From Candidatus Bathyarchaeota archaeon (GTDB lineage: Archaea > Thermoproteota > Bathyarchaeia > Bathyarchaeales > Bathycorpusculaceae), in assembly GCA_026014705.1 (NCBI GenBank), contig JAOZHU010000021.1, forward strand, positions 1 to 64,000: 64,000 bases of DNA. The letters run 5' to 3'. A program made the translations under genes and the position numbers. Under the pieces are notes generated by a model. It did no database searches, was not told the DNA's origin, and saw nothing but the letters and a program-made list of their open reading frames with translations. Positions within the stretch are counted from its first letter, which is position 1. Each line of letters begins with the position of its first letter. This document shows, one piece after another, positions 35,054-44,607 of this stretch.

Positions 35054-37447
35054 TTGAAGCCAGCAACCGAAGTAGCTCCTTCTCGTGGGCGCAGGTGGTT
35101 CAGGAGAAAAAAAGAAAAAAGTAAAGAGAGAAAACAGAAAGAGTCAACGCTTGAGCCGGCTCCGCTTAAGATGCTCACGTTCATCATAACACTTGCTGGC
35201 ATGGCGTTAGGCTTGTCGCTTATGCCGCTCTTCCCGCAGCCCCTGCCAATTGTTCTGGCATTCTTGGTAGCTTTAGTAACATTCAAGAAACCAAGATTTG
35301 GCATGCCCATTGGAACATTGCTTATTGGGTTAGGCTTGATGTATCAGTTATCGACAGTGAATTTCATTGCCATGCTGGGTGACTCGTTAACTCGTGGCGC
35401 CGTGGTTGTAGTTCTGCTTTTCTTGTTTGTTGCTCTCCCAGCCATTTTCTGCCGCTACAAGCAAGCTATAGCTATCAACATGGGCATCCTTGCGGCTATT
35501 TCGCTGTTTTCGAACCAAACCTATTTTCTGGCAATACCCTTAATTTTCGCTTCAGTCGTGCTCTTCAAAAAAAGTTCAGGGCTTACAGTGGCATACTACG
35601 TCTTGATTTCAGTGCCCCTGATGATGATGCAGTACTTGAACTACATCTTGCAGATAACGGAAGAGGAATGGTGGAGAGTACCAGGCGCCAGCCCACCCAT
35701 TTATGTCCCGCTAACCGCGATTTTCAAAGAACTACAGCAGTCAATGCTCCAGTTCAGGCTGTATGACACCTCCAAAGTCGTGTACGCTATAATCGATCAA
35801 GTCACAGTAACTCCTGAACCCGCGAGGCTCACAGTGAGCACAGTTCTGAGACAATATCTGGACTCAGTTCCAGGCATTTTCCTTTTCTTAGCCATCGTAA
35901 TCGGCGTAGTTTTTGCCATTTCGTTTGTTACCCGCTTCCTCATAAAGGGCGGCTTATCAGAAATGGAGAGGTTTTTCCCAGCTTTCTTAGCAACCAGCGC
36001 TACCGCATTGTTCTTTATTCTATTGAACGTCCTGCAAGGACCCTTAGCGTTTAGAGCGGACATCACCGGCGCCCAGATAGCATTAGGCATGGTGGCAGCT
36101 GCTTTATTCACTTTGCCCACGGCTTTCGTGGAGTATTCACCTAAAACGAAGGCAACAGTGGAAATGATCATCGAAAAAGCTCGAGAACTCATGACTAAAC
36201 TGCAAGGTTTTGAAATGCTGCTGAACGAGACCAAGAGCAGCCTCCCAATAAATGTTAGCCCTATTGAGGGCAAAATGCTTGTTATTAAGGACAAACTCGA
36301 CGATATTATTCGCAGGACAACTGTGAACTCATACAACTCCGCTGAACTGGACAAAAAATTCAGCGAGCTAGAACCTGGCTTAAGCAAAAAGATAGACGAC
36401 TTATTCTCCGAACTCAGTGTTACCTTAGGCGAGTATCACGTGTACGTCAACTGCGAGTACTCGACATGGATAGGAAAATTCAGGGACATGGGCTTGGAGG
36501 TTGACCCTACTGCACAAATAGGTTTCCAAAAAGACTTGCCTGTCGAACAGAGAATAGAACACATAAAAAAAGTCTTTGAAAGCGGACACCTTCTCGCAGG
36601 CGAAGTAATTAACGTCTCCGAGCAGATTTATGAGACCATTCGGTCCTTGTACGACACAAGCCTTCCTGAAGAAAGCCAAACCGTCGCTTTTGCAAAGCAA
36701 AGACTCATGGAAGGAGCGCCTTGGAGCGCTATGGATGCACTTTTTACTGCTTGGAATAATTGGCGGAAGCAATACGGCGCTAAAATTGCCCTGTCTTTGG
36801 ATGCACTCCAGAGTTCTTTAGCGCCTATTGCTAAATTGCGTGCTCAGCGTGAGCGGTTATTGCCCGTTATAAGCGGTGACCTTTCGAAGCTGTTGGATTA
36901 TTCTGAAAAGGCTGAGGAAATCGAGCGTTGCATTGAGAAACCGCGTGGTATCCTCAGCGTTATCGCTATCCGAGACCTTCTGAAATCATCTTTAAACATT
37001 GCTCGCGAGGTGCTTTCGATTCTTCACTCAGATATTGAAGCTAAAGAAACAGCAATCGAAGGTCTTTTGCCCACGAAAGATTATTTGTGGGAGAGGAACG
37101 TCACTTTGAGAAAACGAATGGCAAGCGCGTTGGAAATAATCTGCAAAGCAGAGCAGGATAAGCTGGATGAAGTTCTGGAAAGCATGCCTAAAGCCTTGGC
37201 GGATATAAATGAATGCGTGGAAACGATAGTCAAGTACGCTGAGAAGAAAGAGTTTTTGCTGAACTATCCGATAGCGGAAATGGCTATTGACGATTTGCTC
37301 AGGCAGAAGAAGCGCGTCACCGTTCAAGACCTTCCGTTTGACTCCAAGTACGCGGAGGAGTATCTCAGGCTGTTCTATTGTCAAAGATTTAGTGAGTTTT
37401 CTTTTGACGACACAGACCTGACGCTTGTGAGGAGAGCGAAAACGTGA
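35054..37447 (+). CDS. Polytopic membrane protein with long cytoplasmic helical domain
   Basis: The 797-residue protein starts at TTG with a strongly basic N-terminus (RRWFRRKKEKSKERKQK). About ten hydrophobic segments lie between residues 40 and 360, with an outside loop at 200-265. Residues 365-797 are soluble and mostly helical with coiled-coil character (EKARELMTKLQGFEMLLNE; EKAEEIERCIEKPRG). I do not recognise the family. It is translationally coupled to the following gene by a GTGA overlap and lies beside the two tubulin-like genes, so it is a candidate membrane platform for them. Confidence 0.75.
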   Translation: MKPATEVAPSRGRRWFRRKKEKSKERKQKESTLEPAPLKMLTFIITLAGMALGLSLMPLFPQPLPIVLAFLVALVTFKKPRFGMPIGTLLIGLGLMYQLSTVNFIAMLGDSLTRGAVVVVLLFLFVALPAIFCRYKQAIAINMGILAAISLFSNQTYFLAIPLIFASVVLFKKSSGLTVAYYVLISVPLMMMQYLNYILQITEEEWWRVPGASPPIYVPLTAIFKELQQSMLQFRLYDTSKVVYAIIDQVTVTPEPARLTVSTVLRQYLDSVPGIFLFLAIVIGVVFAISFVTRFLIKGGLSEMERFFPAFLATSATALFFILLNVLQGPLAFRADITGAQIALGMVAAALFTLPTAFVEYSPKTKATVEMIIEKARELMTKLQGFEMLLNETKSSLPINVSPIEGKMLVIKDKLDDIIRRTTVNSYNSAELDKKFSELEPGLSKKIDDLFSELSVTLGEYHVYVNCEYSTWIGKFRDMGLEVDPTAQIGFQKDLPVEQRIEHIKKVFESGHLLAGEVINVSEQIYETIRSLYDTSLPEESQTVAFAKQRLMEGAPWSAMDALFTAWNNWRKQYGAKIALSLDALQSSLAPIAKLRAQRERLLPVISGDLSKLLDYSEKAEEIERCIEKPRGILSVIAIRDLLKSSLNIAREVLSILHSDIEAKETAIEGLLPTKDYLWERNVTLRKRMASALEIICKAEQDKLDEVLESMPKALADINECVETIVKYAEKKEFLLNYPIAEMAIDDLLRQKKRVTVQDLPFDSKYAEEYLRLFYCQRFSEFSFDDTDLTLVRRAKT

Positions 37448-38382
37448 AACTCAGGGAACAACAAGTGCAAAAAGCAGTTTCGGCAGAATCCGTTGCGAAA
37501 GCCCGTTTGAGAAATGTGGGTAATGGCACAATCGAATTTGGCGACGTTGCCATCAGATTTTACGTGGAAAAGGGACACCTTAAAAAGCAGAAAAAGCTTG
37601 CCAAGGAAATCCCATTTATCGAGGTCGAGAGCATAGAGCGCGTTGAAAACGAGCTGAACATTACGTGGAAAGGAGGCGTTGATAGATTCGTCTTGGACCG
37701 CCCAGAACTTGCAGAGGCAATTCGGGCGAAAATGATTGAAGTTTTGGATGCGCAGAGAAAAACCTTGGAACACAAAGAAGAGGCACCGAAACAACAACGA
37801 AAAGAGCTTGCTCAAGCTGTCAGCAACTCCATAAAGATTGCAGATTCATTGTTTGATATTTTACGAAGCTTACATGGGCGGGTTGACTGGAACCGTCTAG
37901 AAACTCGCTTCAAAAGTTCCAGAGAAAACTTTAGGTGCTTTCCACATCAAGAAGGCGCAGTGGACTTGGACGTTGCAAAGCTTTCTTCAGTTATAAAGGA
38001 GCATCTTCCAGAAGAAATTTCTAAAGAAGCATATGGCATCTTAAAAGCAGTGTTTGACTATTTCAAAGGGTTAGCTTCGGAAGGCGATTCACCCAGCCAC
38101 GTTCATCCAACTAATGACGAAGCAAAAAAGGTGGTTCTGGCATATTACATTTTGAACGACATTGCCTTGGGCATAATGGTTGAGGATGAAGAAGTTGACA
38201 GAGAGCGCAACGAACTTGTGAAGTTGCTGGATGAATTGGCAAAGGTTACAGGCTTAGCCACAGACACTGCAGCAATTAAAGATGCTATCAATAAACTGAA
38301 TGCAGAAACGGACAGAGAACGCGCCATTGAGGAAAGCCGAGCGCTCTTCGTTCAGCAGTTAAAGGCACTTATAACAGCATAG
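37444..38382 (+). CDS. Soluble partner with possible PH-like domain
   Basis: The 312-residue protein begins at GTG inside the stop of the membrane gene. Residues 15-105 are beta-strand rich and end in a helix (GTIEFGDVAIRFYVEKG; NELNITWKGGVDRFVLDRPE; LAEAIRAKMIEVLDA), the layout of a PH-like domain; this is a guess from pattern. The rest is helical (KELAQAVSNSIKIADSLFDI; ERNELVKLLDELAK). No catalytic motif is seen. The coupling suggests it acts with the membrane protein of the tubulin-like locus. Confidence 0.6.
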   Translation: MKLREQQVQKAVSAESVAKARLRNVGNGTIEFGDVAIRFYVEKGHLKKQKKLAKEIPFIEVESIERVENELNITWKGGVDRFVLDRPELAEAIRAKMIEVLDAQRKTLEHKEEAPKQQRKELAQAVSNSIKIADSLFDILRSLHGRVDWNRLETRFKSSRENFRCFPHQEGAVDLDVAKLSSVIKEHLPEEISKEAYGILKAVFDYFKGLASEGDSPSHVHPTNDEAKKVVLAYYILNDIALGIMVEDEEVDRERNELVKLLDELAKVTGLATDTAAIKDAINKLNAETDRERAIEESRALFVQQLKALITA

Positions 38383-38433
38383 GCTCTTCGCTTTAGAGAA
38401 ATTTGTGATCCAGCTGGCAAGTTGCCATGAGAA

Positions 38434-38898
38434 CTATTGAAAATGTTGTTTCATTTCTTGGAGAGTTAGCGTAGCTATGTTGTTTTCCTTCAATATTTGC
38501 TCAGCCTTGTTCAAATCGTTAACCCTCAGGATCAAAGCAAATTTCCCATCTGTATGCACAGCAGATGAATAAGCATATTCAATGTTTAAACCGCTCTTGC
38601 TCAGAATCTGGGTTATATTGGACATTGTCGCTTTTTCAGTTATCAAAACAGCGACTACTTCAATATTCTTCTTTGACTTTGCAAGGTTAAAATCAGCATC
38701 TTCCAGAATCTTCGTGGCTTTTTCAGGGTCATCAGTCACCATACGAACCAACCCATATTCGCCTGCGTCTGCAATTGATAAAGCGAAAATTTTGATCTGG
38801 CGCTTGTCAAGGTGATTCATCACTTCAGACAGTGAGCCTGGTCTATTATCCAGAAAGACGCTAACTTGCTGTACGTGCACATGCGACACCGAAATCAA
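38434..38898 (-). CDS. Double ACT-domain protein
   Basis: Two ACT domains make up the 154 residues: VQQVSVFLDNRPGSLSEVMN to about 75, and VVAVLITEKATMSNITQILS to the end. ACT domains bind amino acids. Stand-alone pairs of this type are often encoded next to aryl-CoA ligase and indolepyruvate oxidoreductase genes in archaea, as here. It probably senses an aromatic amino acid and is transcribed divergently from livG. The start (TTG 38898 or internal GTG) is uncertain. Confidence 0.8.
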   Translation of the reverse strand: MISVSHVHVQQVSVFLDNRPGSLSEVMNHLDKRQIKIFALSIADAGEYGLVRMVTDDPEKATKILEDADFNLAKSKKNIEVVAVLITEKATMSNITQILSKSGLNIEYAYSSAVHTDGKFALILRVNDLNKAEQILKENNIATLTLQEMKQHFQ

Positions 38899-38910
38899 GT
38901 AGATTCAAAC

Positions 38911-38922
38911 AATATTTATATC
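38911..38922. promoter_or_regulatory. TATA-like box between ACT gene and livG
   Basis: AATATTTATATC lies 47 bases before livG and 13 bases from the ACT gene start. It fits the livG promoter; a box of this symmetry could work in both directions. Confidence 0.45.
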
Positions 38923-38968
38923 TTCACATTCCCTAACACTTCATCCTTCAAAATCGGAGAATGCGAAA

Positions 38969-39706
38969 GTGCTGAGGTGCGTGGAAATCTCAAAAGAGTT
39001 CGGAGGACTTCAAGCATTAAAAAAAGTGGACTTAACGGTTCACGAAAACGAAATTGCGGGTCTTGTTGGACCTAACGGTTCTGGAAAATCGACACTGTTG
39101 AACGTTATCAGCGGCGTTTACAAACCAGACACAGGGAAAATTTTGTTCATGAACGAGGACATATCAAAACTTCCGCCATACAAAATTTGTGCTAAGGGAA
39201 TAGCAAAGACTTCTCAAACTGTGCAATCCTTCCCGGCCATGACTACAGTCGAAAACGTGCTTGTAGGCGCGCTTTTCGCTAAGACAGAAGGCAATAAGCA
39301 ACGAGACCCAGTGGATAGGGCTATGGAGCTTCTAAAAATGGTGGGTTTGAAGGAAGACAAATTCAATATTCCCGCTAAGACTCTGAACGTGGTGGAGTTG
39401 AGGCGCGTTCAGCTTGCCAGAGCCTTAGCCACGGAACCTAAATTGCTTCTTTTGGACGAGCTTCTAACTGGTTTAACTCCCAAGGAAAGCGACGAAGCCA
39501 TCGCCTTGGTGAAGCAAATAAATAAGCAGGGCGTAACCGTGCTCATGGTTGAACACGTGATGAAAGTAATCATGGGCTTATGTAGCCGGGTAACCGTCCT
39601 GCATCACGGCGAGAAAATCTGTGAAGGAACGCCCGGTGAAGTTTGCACCGACAAAGACGTGATACGCGTTTACTTGGGCAAGAAATTCTCGTTAGACGAG
39701 GAATAA
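38969..39706 (+). CDS. livG: Branched-chain/aromatic amino acid ABC transporter ATPase
   Basis: The 245-residue ATPase has Walker A GPNGSGKST, KTSQTVQSFPAMTTVENVLVG of the Q-loop region, and Walker B LLLLDELLTGLTP. The signature motif is changed: VVELRRVQLARALA replaces the usual LSGG start. It begins at GTG after GGAGAATGCGAAA. It energises import together with LivF, LivH, LivM and LivK encoded downstream. Confidence 0.9.
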   Translation: MLRCVEISKEFGGLQALKKVDLTVHENEIAGLVGPNGSGKSTLLNVISGVYKPDTGKILFMNEDISKLPPYKICAKGIAKTSQTVQSFPAMTTVENVLVGALFAKTEGNKQRDPVDRAMELLKMVGLKEDKFNIPAKTLNVVELRRVQLARALATEPKLLLLDELLTGLTPKESDEAIALVKQINKQGVTVLMVEHVMKVIMGLCSRVTVLHHGEKICEGTPGEVCTDKDVIRVYLGKKFSLDEE

Positions 39707-39708
39707 AA

Positions 39709-40413
39709 ATGCTGGAAGTTGAAAAAGTTTCTTCAGGCTACGGCATGGTTCAAATACTGTGGGATGTCTCATTCAGAATAAACGCAAAAGAAATAGTCAG
39801 CATAATTGGTCCGAATGGCGCAGGCAAAACCACGCTTGTAAAAACCATAGTTGGCCTGCTGCCGTCGAAAAACGGGAGTATTCGATTCAAGGGCGAAGAA
39901 ATAGGAAAACTGCCTCCATATGAGATTGTCAAGAAAGGCGTAAACATGATTCCAGAGGGCAGAGAAATTTTTCCACGAATGACTGTGGAAGAGAATTTGC
40001 GTTTAGGCGCCTATGTAATTGCTGACAAAAACAAGGTTAAGGACTCAAAAGAAAGAGTTTACCAGATTTTCCCTGTTTTAAAAAAGAAAGAGAAACTTTT
40101 AGCCCAGAACCTAAGCGGCGGAGAGCAACAAATGCTGGTTATCGGCAGAAGCTTGATGGCGAACCCTGAGCTTCTGATATTGGATGAACCCTCGTTAGGT
40201 TTGGCGCCTATAATTGTTGAAAAAGTTCTAGACACTCTGACCAAGATAAACGAGGATGGCGTAACCATACTGCTGGTGGAGCAGAACATCCGCGATAGCC
40301 TAAGCATAGCCGACAGAGGATACGTTCTTGAAGAAGGCAAAATTCTTATAGAAGGCAAAGGCAGAGAACTGCTATCTAATGACCATATAAAGGAAGTCTA
40401 CTTGGGTATTTAA
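39709..40413 (+). CDS. livF: Branched-chain/aromatic amino acid ABC transporter ATPase
   Basis: The 234-residue ATPase has Walker A GPNGAGKTT, NMIPEGREIFPRMTVEENLR, signature LSGGEQQMLVIGRSLM and Walker B LLILDEPSLGL. I start at the ATG two bases after the livG stop; the frame is open further upstream but only as overlap with livG. It pairs with LivG in the transporter. Confidence 0.93.
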   Translation: MLEVEKVSSGYGMVQILWDVSFRINAKEIVSIIGPNGAGKTTLVKTIVGLLPSKNGSIRFKGEEIGKLPPYEIVKKGVNMIPEGREIFPRMTVEENLRLGAYVIADKNKVKDSKERVYQIFPVLKKKEKLLAQNLSGGEQQMLVIGRSLMANPELLILDEPSLGLAPIIVEKVLDTLTKINEDGVTILLVEQNIRDSLSIADRGYVLEEGKILIEGKGRELLSNDHIKEVYLGI

Positions 40414-40428
40414 CGGAGAATTCCCCCC

Positions 40429-41742
40429 ATGAACGAAACGTATTGGAACGAAAAAATCGAAACCATGCCACGAGAAGAACTCAGGAAGCATCAATTCCGA
40501 CTACTCAAAGAAAAAATAAAGTTTTGCTACGAAAAAACCGCCTTCTACAGAAACAAATTCAAAAAAGCAGGAATAACCCCTGAAAACATAAAAACTTTGG
40601 AAGACATCCAGAAAATTCCCTTCACAGTAAAAAACGACTTAAGAGACAACTACCCACTCGGAATGGTCGCAGTGAATTTGGATGAAATTGTTGAAATTCA
40701 CGCCTCAAGCGGCACAACAGGCAACCCCATAATCGGCGCATACAGCAAAAGCGACATGGAAGTCTGGCAGGAACTAATGGCAAGGTCACTCTACACGACA
40801 GGCGTCAGAAGACAAGACGTAACACACATTGCCTACGGCTACGGCTTGTTCACAGGCGGCTTAGGCTTTCACTATGGCGCCCAGAAAATAGGAGCAGCAA
40901 TAATTCCTGCTGGAGGCGGAATGACCCAGCGACAGATAAAACTCATGAAAGACTTAGGCACCACGGTTTTGTGTTGCACCCCGAGTTTTGCAGTTTACCT
41001 CGCTGAAACCATGATAAAAGAAGGCGTGAACCCTCGGAAAGACCTCAAACTGCGGATAGGTCTCTTTGGCGCAGAGCCTTGGTCTGAAAGAATAAGAGAA
41101 CGCATCGAAAGCGAACTGGGAATAGATGCCTTCGACGTGTACGGCTTAACCGAGTTATGCGGACCAGGAGTTTCAATAGAATGCACTGAACATAATGGGC
41201 TGCATATTTGGGAAGACCACTTTCTCGTGGAAACCATTGACCCAAACACTGGCGAAGTATTGCCCGCTGGCGAAGAAGGTGAATTAGTATTCACGGCTCT
41301 TACAAAGACGGGGTTACCCATCCTTCGGTACAGGACGCGGGACATTTCAGTCATCGACAAAGAAAAATGCGCTTGCGGCAGGACTCACTGTCGGATGATG
41401 CGGGTACGAGGAAGATCAGACGACATGCTAATCATAAGAGGCGTTAACGTGTTTCCGTCTCAGGTTGAATACGTATTACTGGGCTTTCCAGAATTAGCCT
41501 CGCAATATCAAATAGTCATCGACAGACCTGAAGCGCTGGATGTCTTTTCCATAAAGGTGGAATTAACAGAGAAAACTTTGCAAACACAAGTAGACTTAAC
41601 CGCGTTAAAGAGCAAAATTATAGAAAAAATGCATAACGTCATTGGGCTTTCACCGATTATTGAGCTTGTTAAGCCTGGTGAAATTCCTCGAACTGAGGGA
41701 AAAGCGAAAAGGGTTTTGGATTTGCGTTCAGGCAAGATTTGA
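40429..41742 (+). CDS. paaK: Aryl-acetate (phenylacetate) CoA ligase
   Basis: This AMP-forming ligase activates phenylacetate or indoleacetate to the CoA ester. The ATP loop is ASSGTTGNP; YGLTELCGPGVS, RYRTRDIS and RGRSDDMLIIRGVNVFPSQ are family blocks; the C-terminal lysine region is PRTEGKAKRV. 437 residues is normal. It sits between the Liv ATPases and IorA, so it may feed aryl-CoA into IorAB working in the reductive direction, or run on aryl acids made by it. Confidence 0.92.
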   Translation: MNETYWNEKIETMPREELRKHQFRLLKEKIKFCYEKTAFYRNKFKKAGITPENIKTLEDIQKIPFTVKNDLRDNYPLGMVAVNLDEIVEIHASSGTTGNPIIGAYSKSDMEVWQELMARSLYTTGVRRQDVTHIAYGYGLFTGGLGFHYGAQKIGAAIIPAGGGMTQRQIKLMKDLGTTVLCCTPSFAVYLAETMIKEGVNPRKDLKLRIGLFGAEPWSERIRERIESELGIDAFDVYGLTELCGPGVSIECTEHNGLHIWEDHFLVETIDPNTGEVLPAGEEGELVFTALTKTGLPILRYRTRDISVIDKEKCACGRTHCRMMRVRGRSDDMLIIRGVNVFPSQVEYVLLGFPELASQYQIVIDRPEALDVFSIKVELTEKTLQTQVDLTALKSKIIEKMHNVIGLSPIIELVKPGEIPRTEGKAKRVLDLRSGKI

Positions 41743-41755
41743 AGGCTTCGTCAGC

Positions 41756-43945
41756 ATGGGTTCAAAAATTGCAGACGGCAAACCGAACAGTTTCGTTTTG
41801 CTTAACGGAGACGAGGCTATTGCAAGAGGCGCCGTGGAAGCCAGCGTTAAAGTAGCCGCTTCATATCCTGGAACGCCTGCCACTGAAATTCTGGAAGCTC
41901 TTGCTGAAGTAGCGAAGACTTTTGGAATATACGCTGAGTGGAGCGTTAACGAAATTGTAGCTATGGAAGTAGCCGCTGGTGCTTCGATGGCAGGCGTCAG
42001 AGCCATAGTGTCGATGAAGCATGTTGGGTTGAACGTGGCTGCTGACGCGGCTATGACACTGGCTTATACGGGCGTGGAAGGCGGCTTGGTTATTGCTGTC
42101 TGCGACGACCCAGCTTTGCACAGCAGCCAAAACGAGCAGGACACGCGGTATTTTGCGTTGCACTCCAATTTGCCTTTGTTGGATGCGGGTAGCCCTCAAG
42201 AAGCCTTAGACATGTCCCGTGAAGCCTTCCTCGTAAGCGAGAAGCTCCAGTTGCCAGTGATTGTTCGCCTGACTACGCGGGTGGCTCACGGCAAAGCAAG
42301 GGTAAGAATCAGGGAAGTTGCCAGAAGTTCCCGAAAACCAGAGTTTGACAAGAACATTTCCAGATGGGTCATGGTGCCTTCCAACGCCATAAAGCAGCAT
42401 AGAGCTCTGAGGGAAAAACTGGAGATAGCAGCAGAACTCGCGAACAAGTCCGAGTTTAACATCATTGAAGACAACGGAAAAGAAATCGGAATTATAGGAA
42501 GCGGAATAGGCTACTACTACGCAAGGTCGCTTCTGGATACGAGCCAGTTTTCTTGGCTGAAGCTGGGTTTCGTTTATCCTTTCCCAAGCGAACTGGTCAA
42601 GAAGTTCGCGTCTAAAGTGAAAAAAATAATCGTGGTAGAAGAATTAAGACCCTACCTTGAAAGCAACATCCAATGTTTGCATGTGGACATTCTCGGGAAA
42701 AATAAGTTAGGACTAAGCGAAATCGGAGAATTCACACCTGACACATTGAGAGACGCCTTTGCGGAGTTAGGTTTATGCGAAAGAACTGCGCTTGAAGAAA
42801 CACTGGATTTGCCGCCTCGTCCGCCAACACTCTGCCCAGGCTGCCCTCACAGGGCTTTCTACTACGCATTAAACACTGTTAACCAATTTGTCAGTTGCAA
42901 ACCCGAAAAATGCATAGGCTGCGACATATGCGAGTACGTCTGTTCATTAGAAAAAGAGAAATCCTTCAACCCAGTTAAATCCAGAATCCGCGCTGTGAGA
43001 CTTGACGCTCTGTCTAACATGGCTGTAACTTGCCGAGTATGCAAAGATGCGCCCTGCGTTACAGCTTGCCCTAAAAACGCGTTGAGGCAATCAGTTGAAA
43101 GCGGCATAGTGACGGTTGATGATGAAAAATGCGATGGATGCGGCTGGTGCATCGAAGCCTGCGAGTATGGCGCAATAACGTTGCATCGTGATACGCGAAA
43201 AGCCCTTGTGTGCGATACATGTGGCGGCGAGCCATTGTGTATTCAATGGTGCCCTGAAGGTGCTCTGAATTTTGGAGGAAAAACCACTGATAAAATTGTC
43301 ACAGGCGACATAGGTTGCTACACGCTTGGTTGTTTGCCGCCCGTGAACACGGTGCAGACCTGCTTGTGCATGGGTGGCGGAATTTCGCAGGCGGCAGGTA
43401 TGGTTCACGCCGGAGTAAAAGATAAAGTGTTTGCAGTTATAGGCGATTCAACGTTTTTCCACGCTGGAATGCCTGGTTTATTGAACATAGCTTACAACAA
43501 GGCGAACGTCTGCGTGATTATTCTAGACAATCATGTGGTGGCTATGACTGGGCATCAGCCTACTCCTGGTTCTGGAAAAAACGCGTTAGGTGAAGATGCC
43601 AAAATAGTGAACCTCGCCGAGATTGCACGGAGTCTCGGAATTGAAAAAGTGGAACTTGTCGACCCGTACGATGTTGAGGGAACAAAGAAAGCCATTCGGG
43701 ATATTATGGAGTATAATGGTCCTTCTGTCATTATTGCTCAGAGACCTTGTCCGCTTCGGCTTGAGCGTGGTCCCGCAAGGGAGGTTTTGAAAGAATGCAA
43801 TGCATGCGGCGTATGCGTGGAGGCTTTCGGCTGCCCCGCGATTTCTCTCACCGCGGAACGCGCCGAGATTGACCCCACTCTCTGTTATGGTTGCGGCGTC
43901 TGCGAAACGATATGCCCCTTTAAAGCGATAAGGAGCACGGCCTAA
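41756..43945 (+). CDS. iorA: Indolepyruvate:ferredoxin oxidoreductase alpha subunit with inserted ferredoxin domain
   Basis: IorA interconverts aryl-pyruvates and aryl-acetyl-CoA with ferredoxin. The pyrimidine half (YPGTPATEILEALAE) is N-terminal. The ThDP half has LCPGCPHRAFYYAL, GDIGCYTLGCLPP and GDSTFFHAG, and two 4Fe-4S motifs close the protein (CNACGVC, CYGCGVC). Between CPGCPHR and GDIGCY, where IorA normally has only a short link, lie about 125 extra residues (about 378-505) with four more cluster motifs: CIGCDICEYVC, CRVCKDAPCVTACP, CDGCGWCIEAC, and CDTCGG with WCPE. This insert closely resembles the ferredoxins encoded at 57576 and 60123. Total length is 729 residues against about 600 usually. 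Start ATG 41756. Confidence 0.92.
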   Translation: MGSKIADGKPNSFVLLNGDEAIARGAVEASVKVAASYPGTPATEILEALAEVAKTFGIYAEWSVNEIVAMEVAAGASMAGVRAIVSMKHVGLNVAADAAMTLAYTGVEGGLVIAVCDDPALHSSQNEQDTRYFALHSNLPLLDAGSPQEALDMSREAFLVSEKLQLPVIVRLTTRVAHGKARVRIREVARSSRKPEFDKNISRWVMVPSNAIKQHRALREKLEIAAELANKSEFNIIEDNGKEIGIIGSGIGYYYARSLLDTSQFSWLKLGFVYPFPSELVKKFASKVKKIIVVEELRPYLESNIQCLHVDILGKNKLGLSEIGEFTPDTLRDAFAELGLCERTALEETLDLPPRPPTLCPGCPHRAFYYALNTVNQFVSCKPEKCIGCDICEYVCSLEKEKSFNPVKSRIRAVRLDALSNMAVTCRVCKDAPCVTACPKNALRQSVESGIVTVDDEKCDGCGWCIEACEYGAITLHRDTRKALVCDTCGGEPLCIQWCPEGALNFGGKTTDKIVTGDIGCYTLGCLPPVNTVQTCLCMGGGISQAAGMVHAGVKDKVFAVIGDSTFFHAGMPGLLNIAYNKANVCVIILDNHVVAMTGHQPTPGSGKNALGEDAKIVNLAEIARSLGIEKVELVDPYDVEGTKKAIRDIMEYNGPSVIIAQRPCPLRLERGPAREVLKECNACGVCVEAFGCPAISLTAERAEIDPTLCYGCGVCETICPFKAIRSTA

Positions 43946-44539
43946 ATGAAGCTGGACATAATTTTTTCCGGTGTAGGCGGTCAAGGCGTCGTAGTTATAA
44001 GTGACATTTTCTGCGAAGCAGCCCTCATTGACGGATTTGATGCTGCAAAAGCGGAAATTCACGGAATGGCACAGCGAGGCGGCGCAATAGGCGCACACGT
44101 TAGAATCGGCGACAAAGTGGAAGCACCGTTGATAGAGAGCGGAAAAGCAGACATAGTGGTTGGGTTTGAAGTACTCGAGACTGCTAGAGCCTTGCCTATG
44201 CTTAAGCCTAAAGGCACCGTGGTGGTGAATACTAAGTACTTGCCGCCTAACGCTGCGTTGGCATGTTCCGGTAAACCTCTGAGCCAAGAACAGTTGTTGA
44301 GCCTAATACGGGCAAGAGCGGGTGTTGTTCATGAAATTGATGGCTTCGCCATCGCGAAAAAACTTGGAAACATGCTGGTTGTTAACACTGTTCTCCTCGG
44401 TGCATTATCGGCGCTTCCAGAAAACCCTGTGCAGGAAGCGTCTTTGAAGAAGGCAATGGCTAGTCGTCTCAAGGAGAAACACGTTGAAGTAAACTTGAAC
44501 GCTTTCCAGCGCGGAAAGGAAAGTGTGAAATTTAGATAG
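43946..44539 (+). CDS. iorB: Indolepyruvate:ferredoxin oxidoreductase beta subunit
   Basis: The 197-residue gamma-type subunit has FSGVGGQGVVVISDIFCEAA and EIHGMAQRGGAIGAHVRIG, the conserved GGQG and MAQRGG blocks. It binds the CoA side of the reaction and completes IorA. The ATG directly follows the iorA stop. Confidence 0.95.
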   Translation: MKLDIIFSGVGGQGVVVISDIFCEAALIDGFDAAKAEIHGMAQRGGAIGAHVRIGDKVEAPLIESGKADIVVGFEVLETARALPMLKPKGTVVVNTKYLPPNAALACSGKPLSQEQLLSLIRARAGVVHEIDGFAIAKKLGNMLVVNTVLLGALSALPENPVQEASLKKAMASRLKEKHVEVNLNAFQRGKESVKFR

Positions 44540-44607
44540 TTTTATTAACCCATTAATTGCAGTAATGAAAAGGATTTAATTCAATAATAAAGGAGAAAAC
44601 TGAGACA

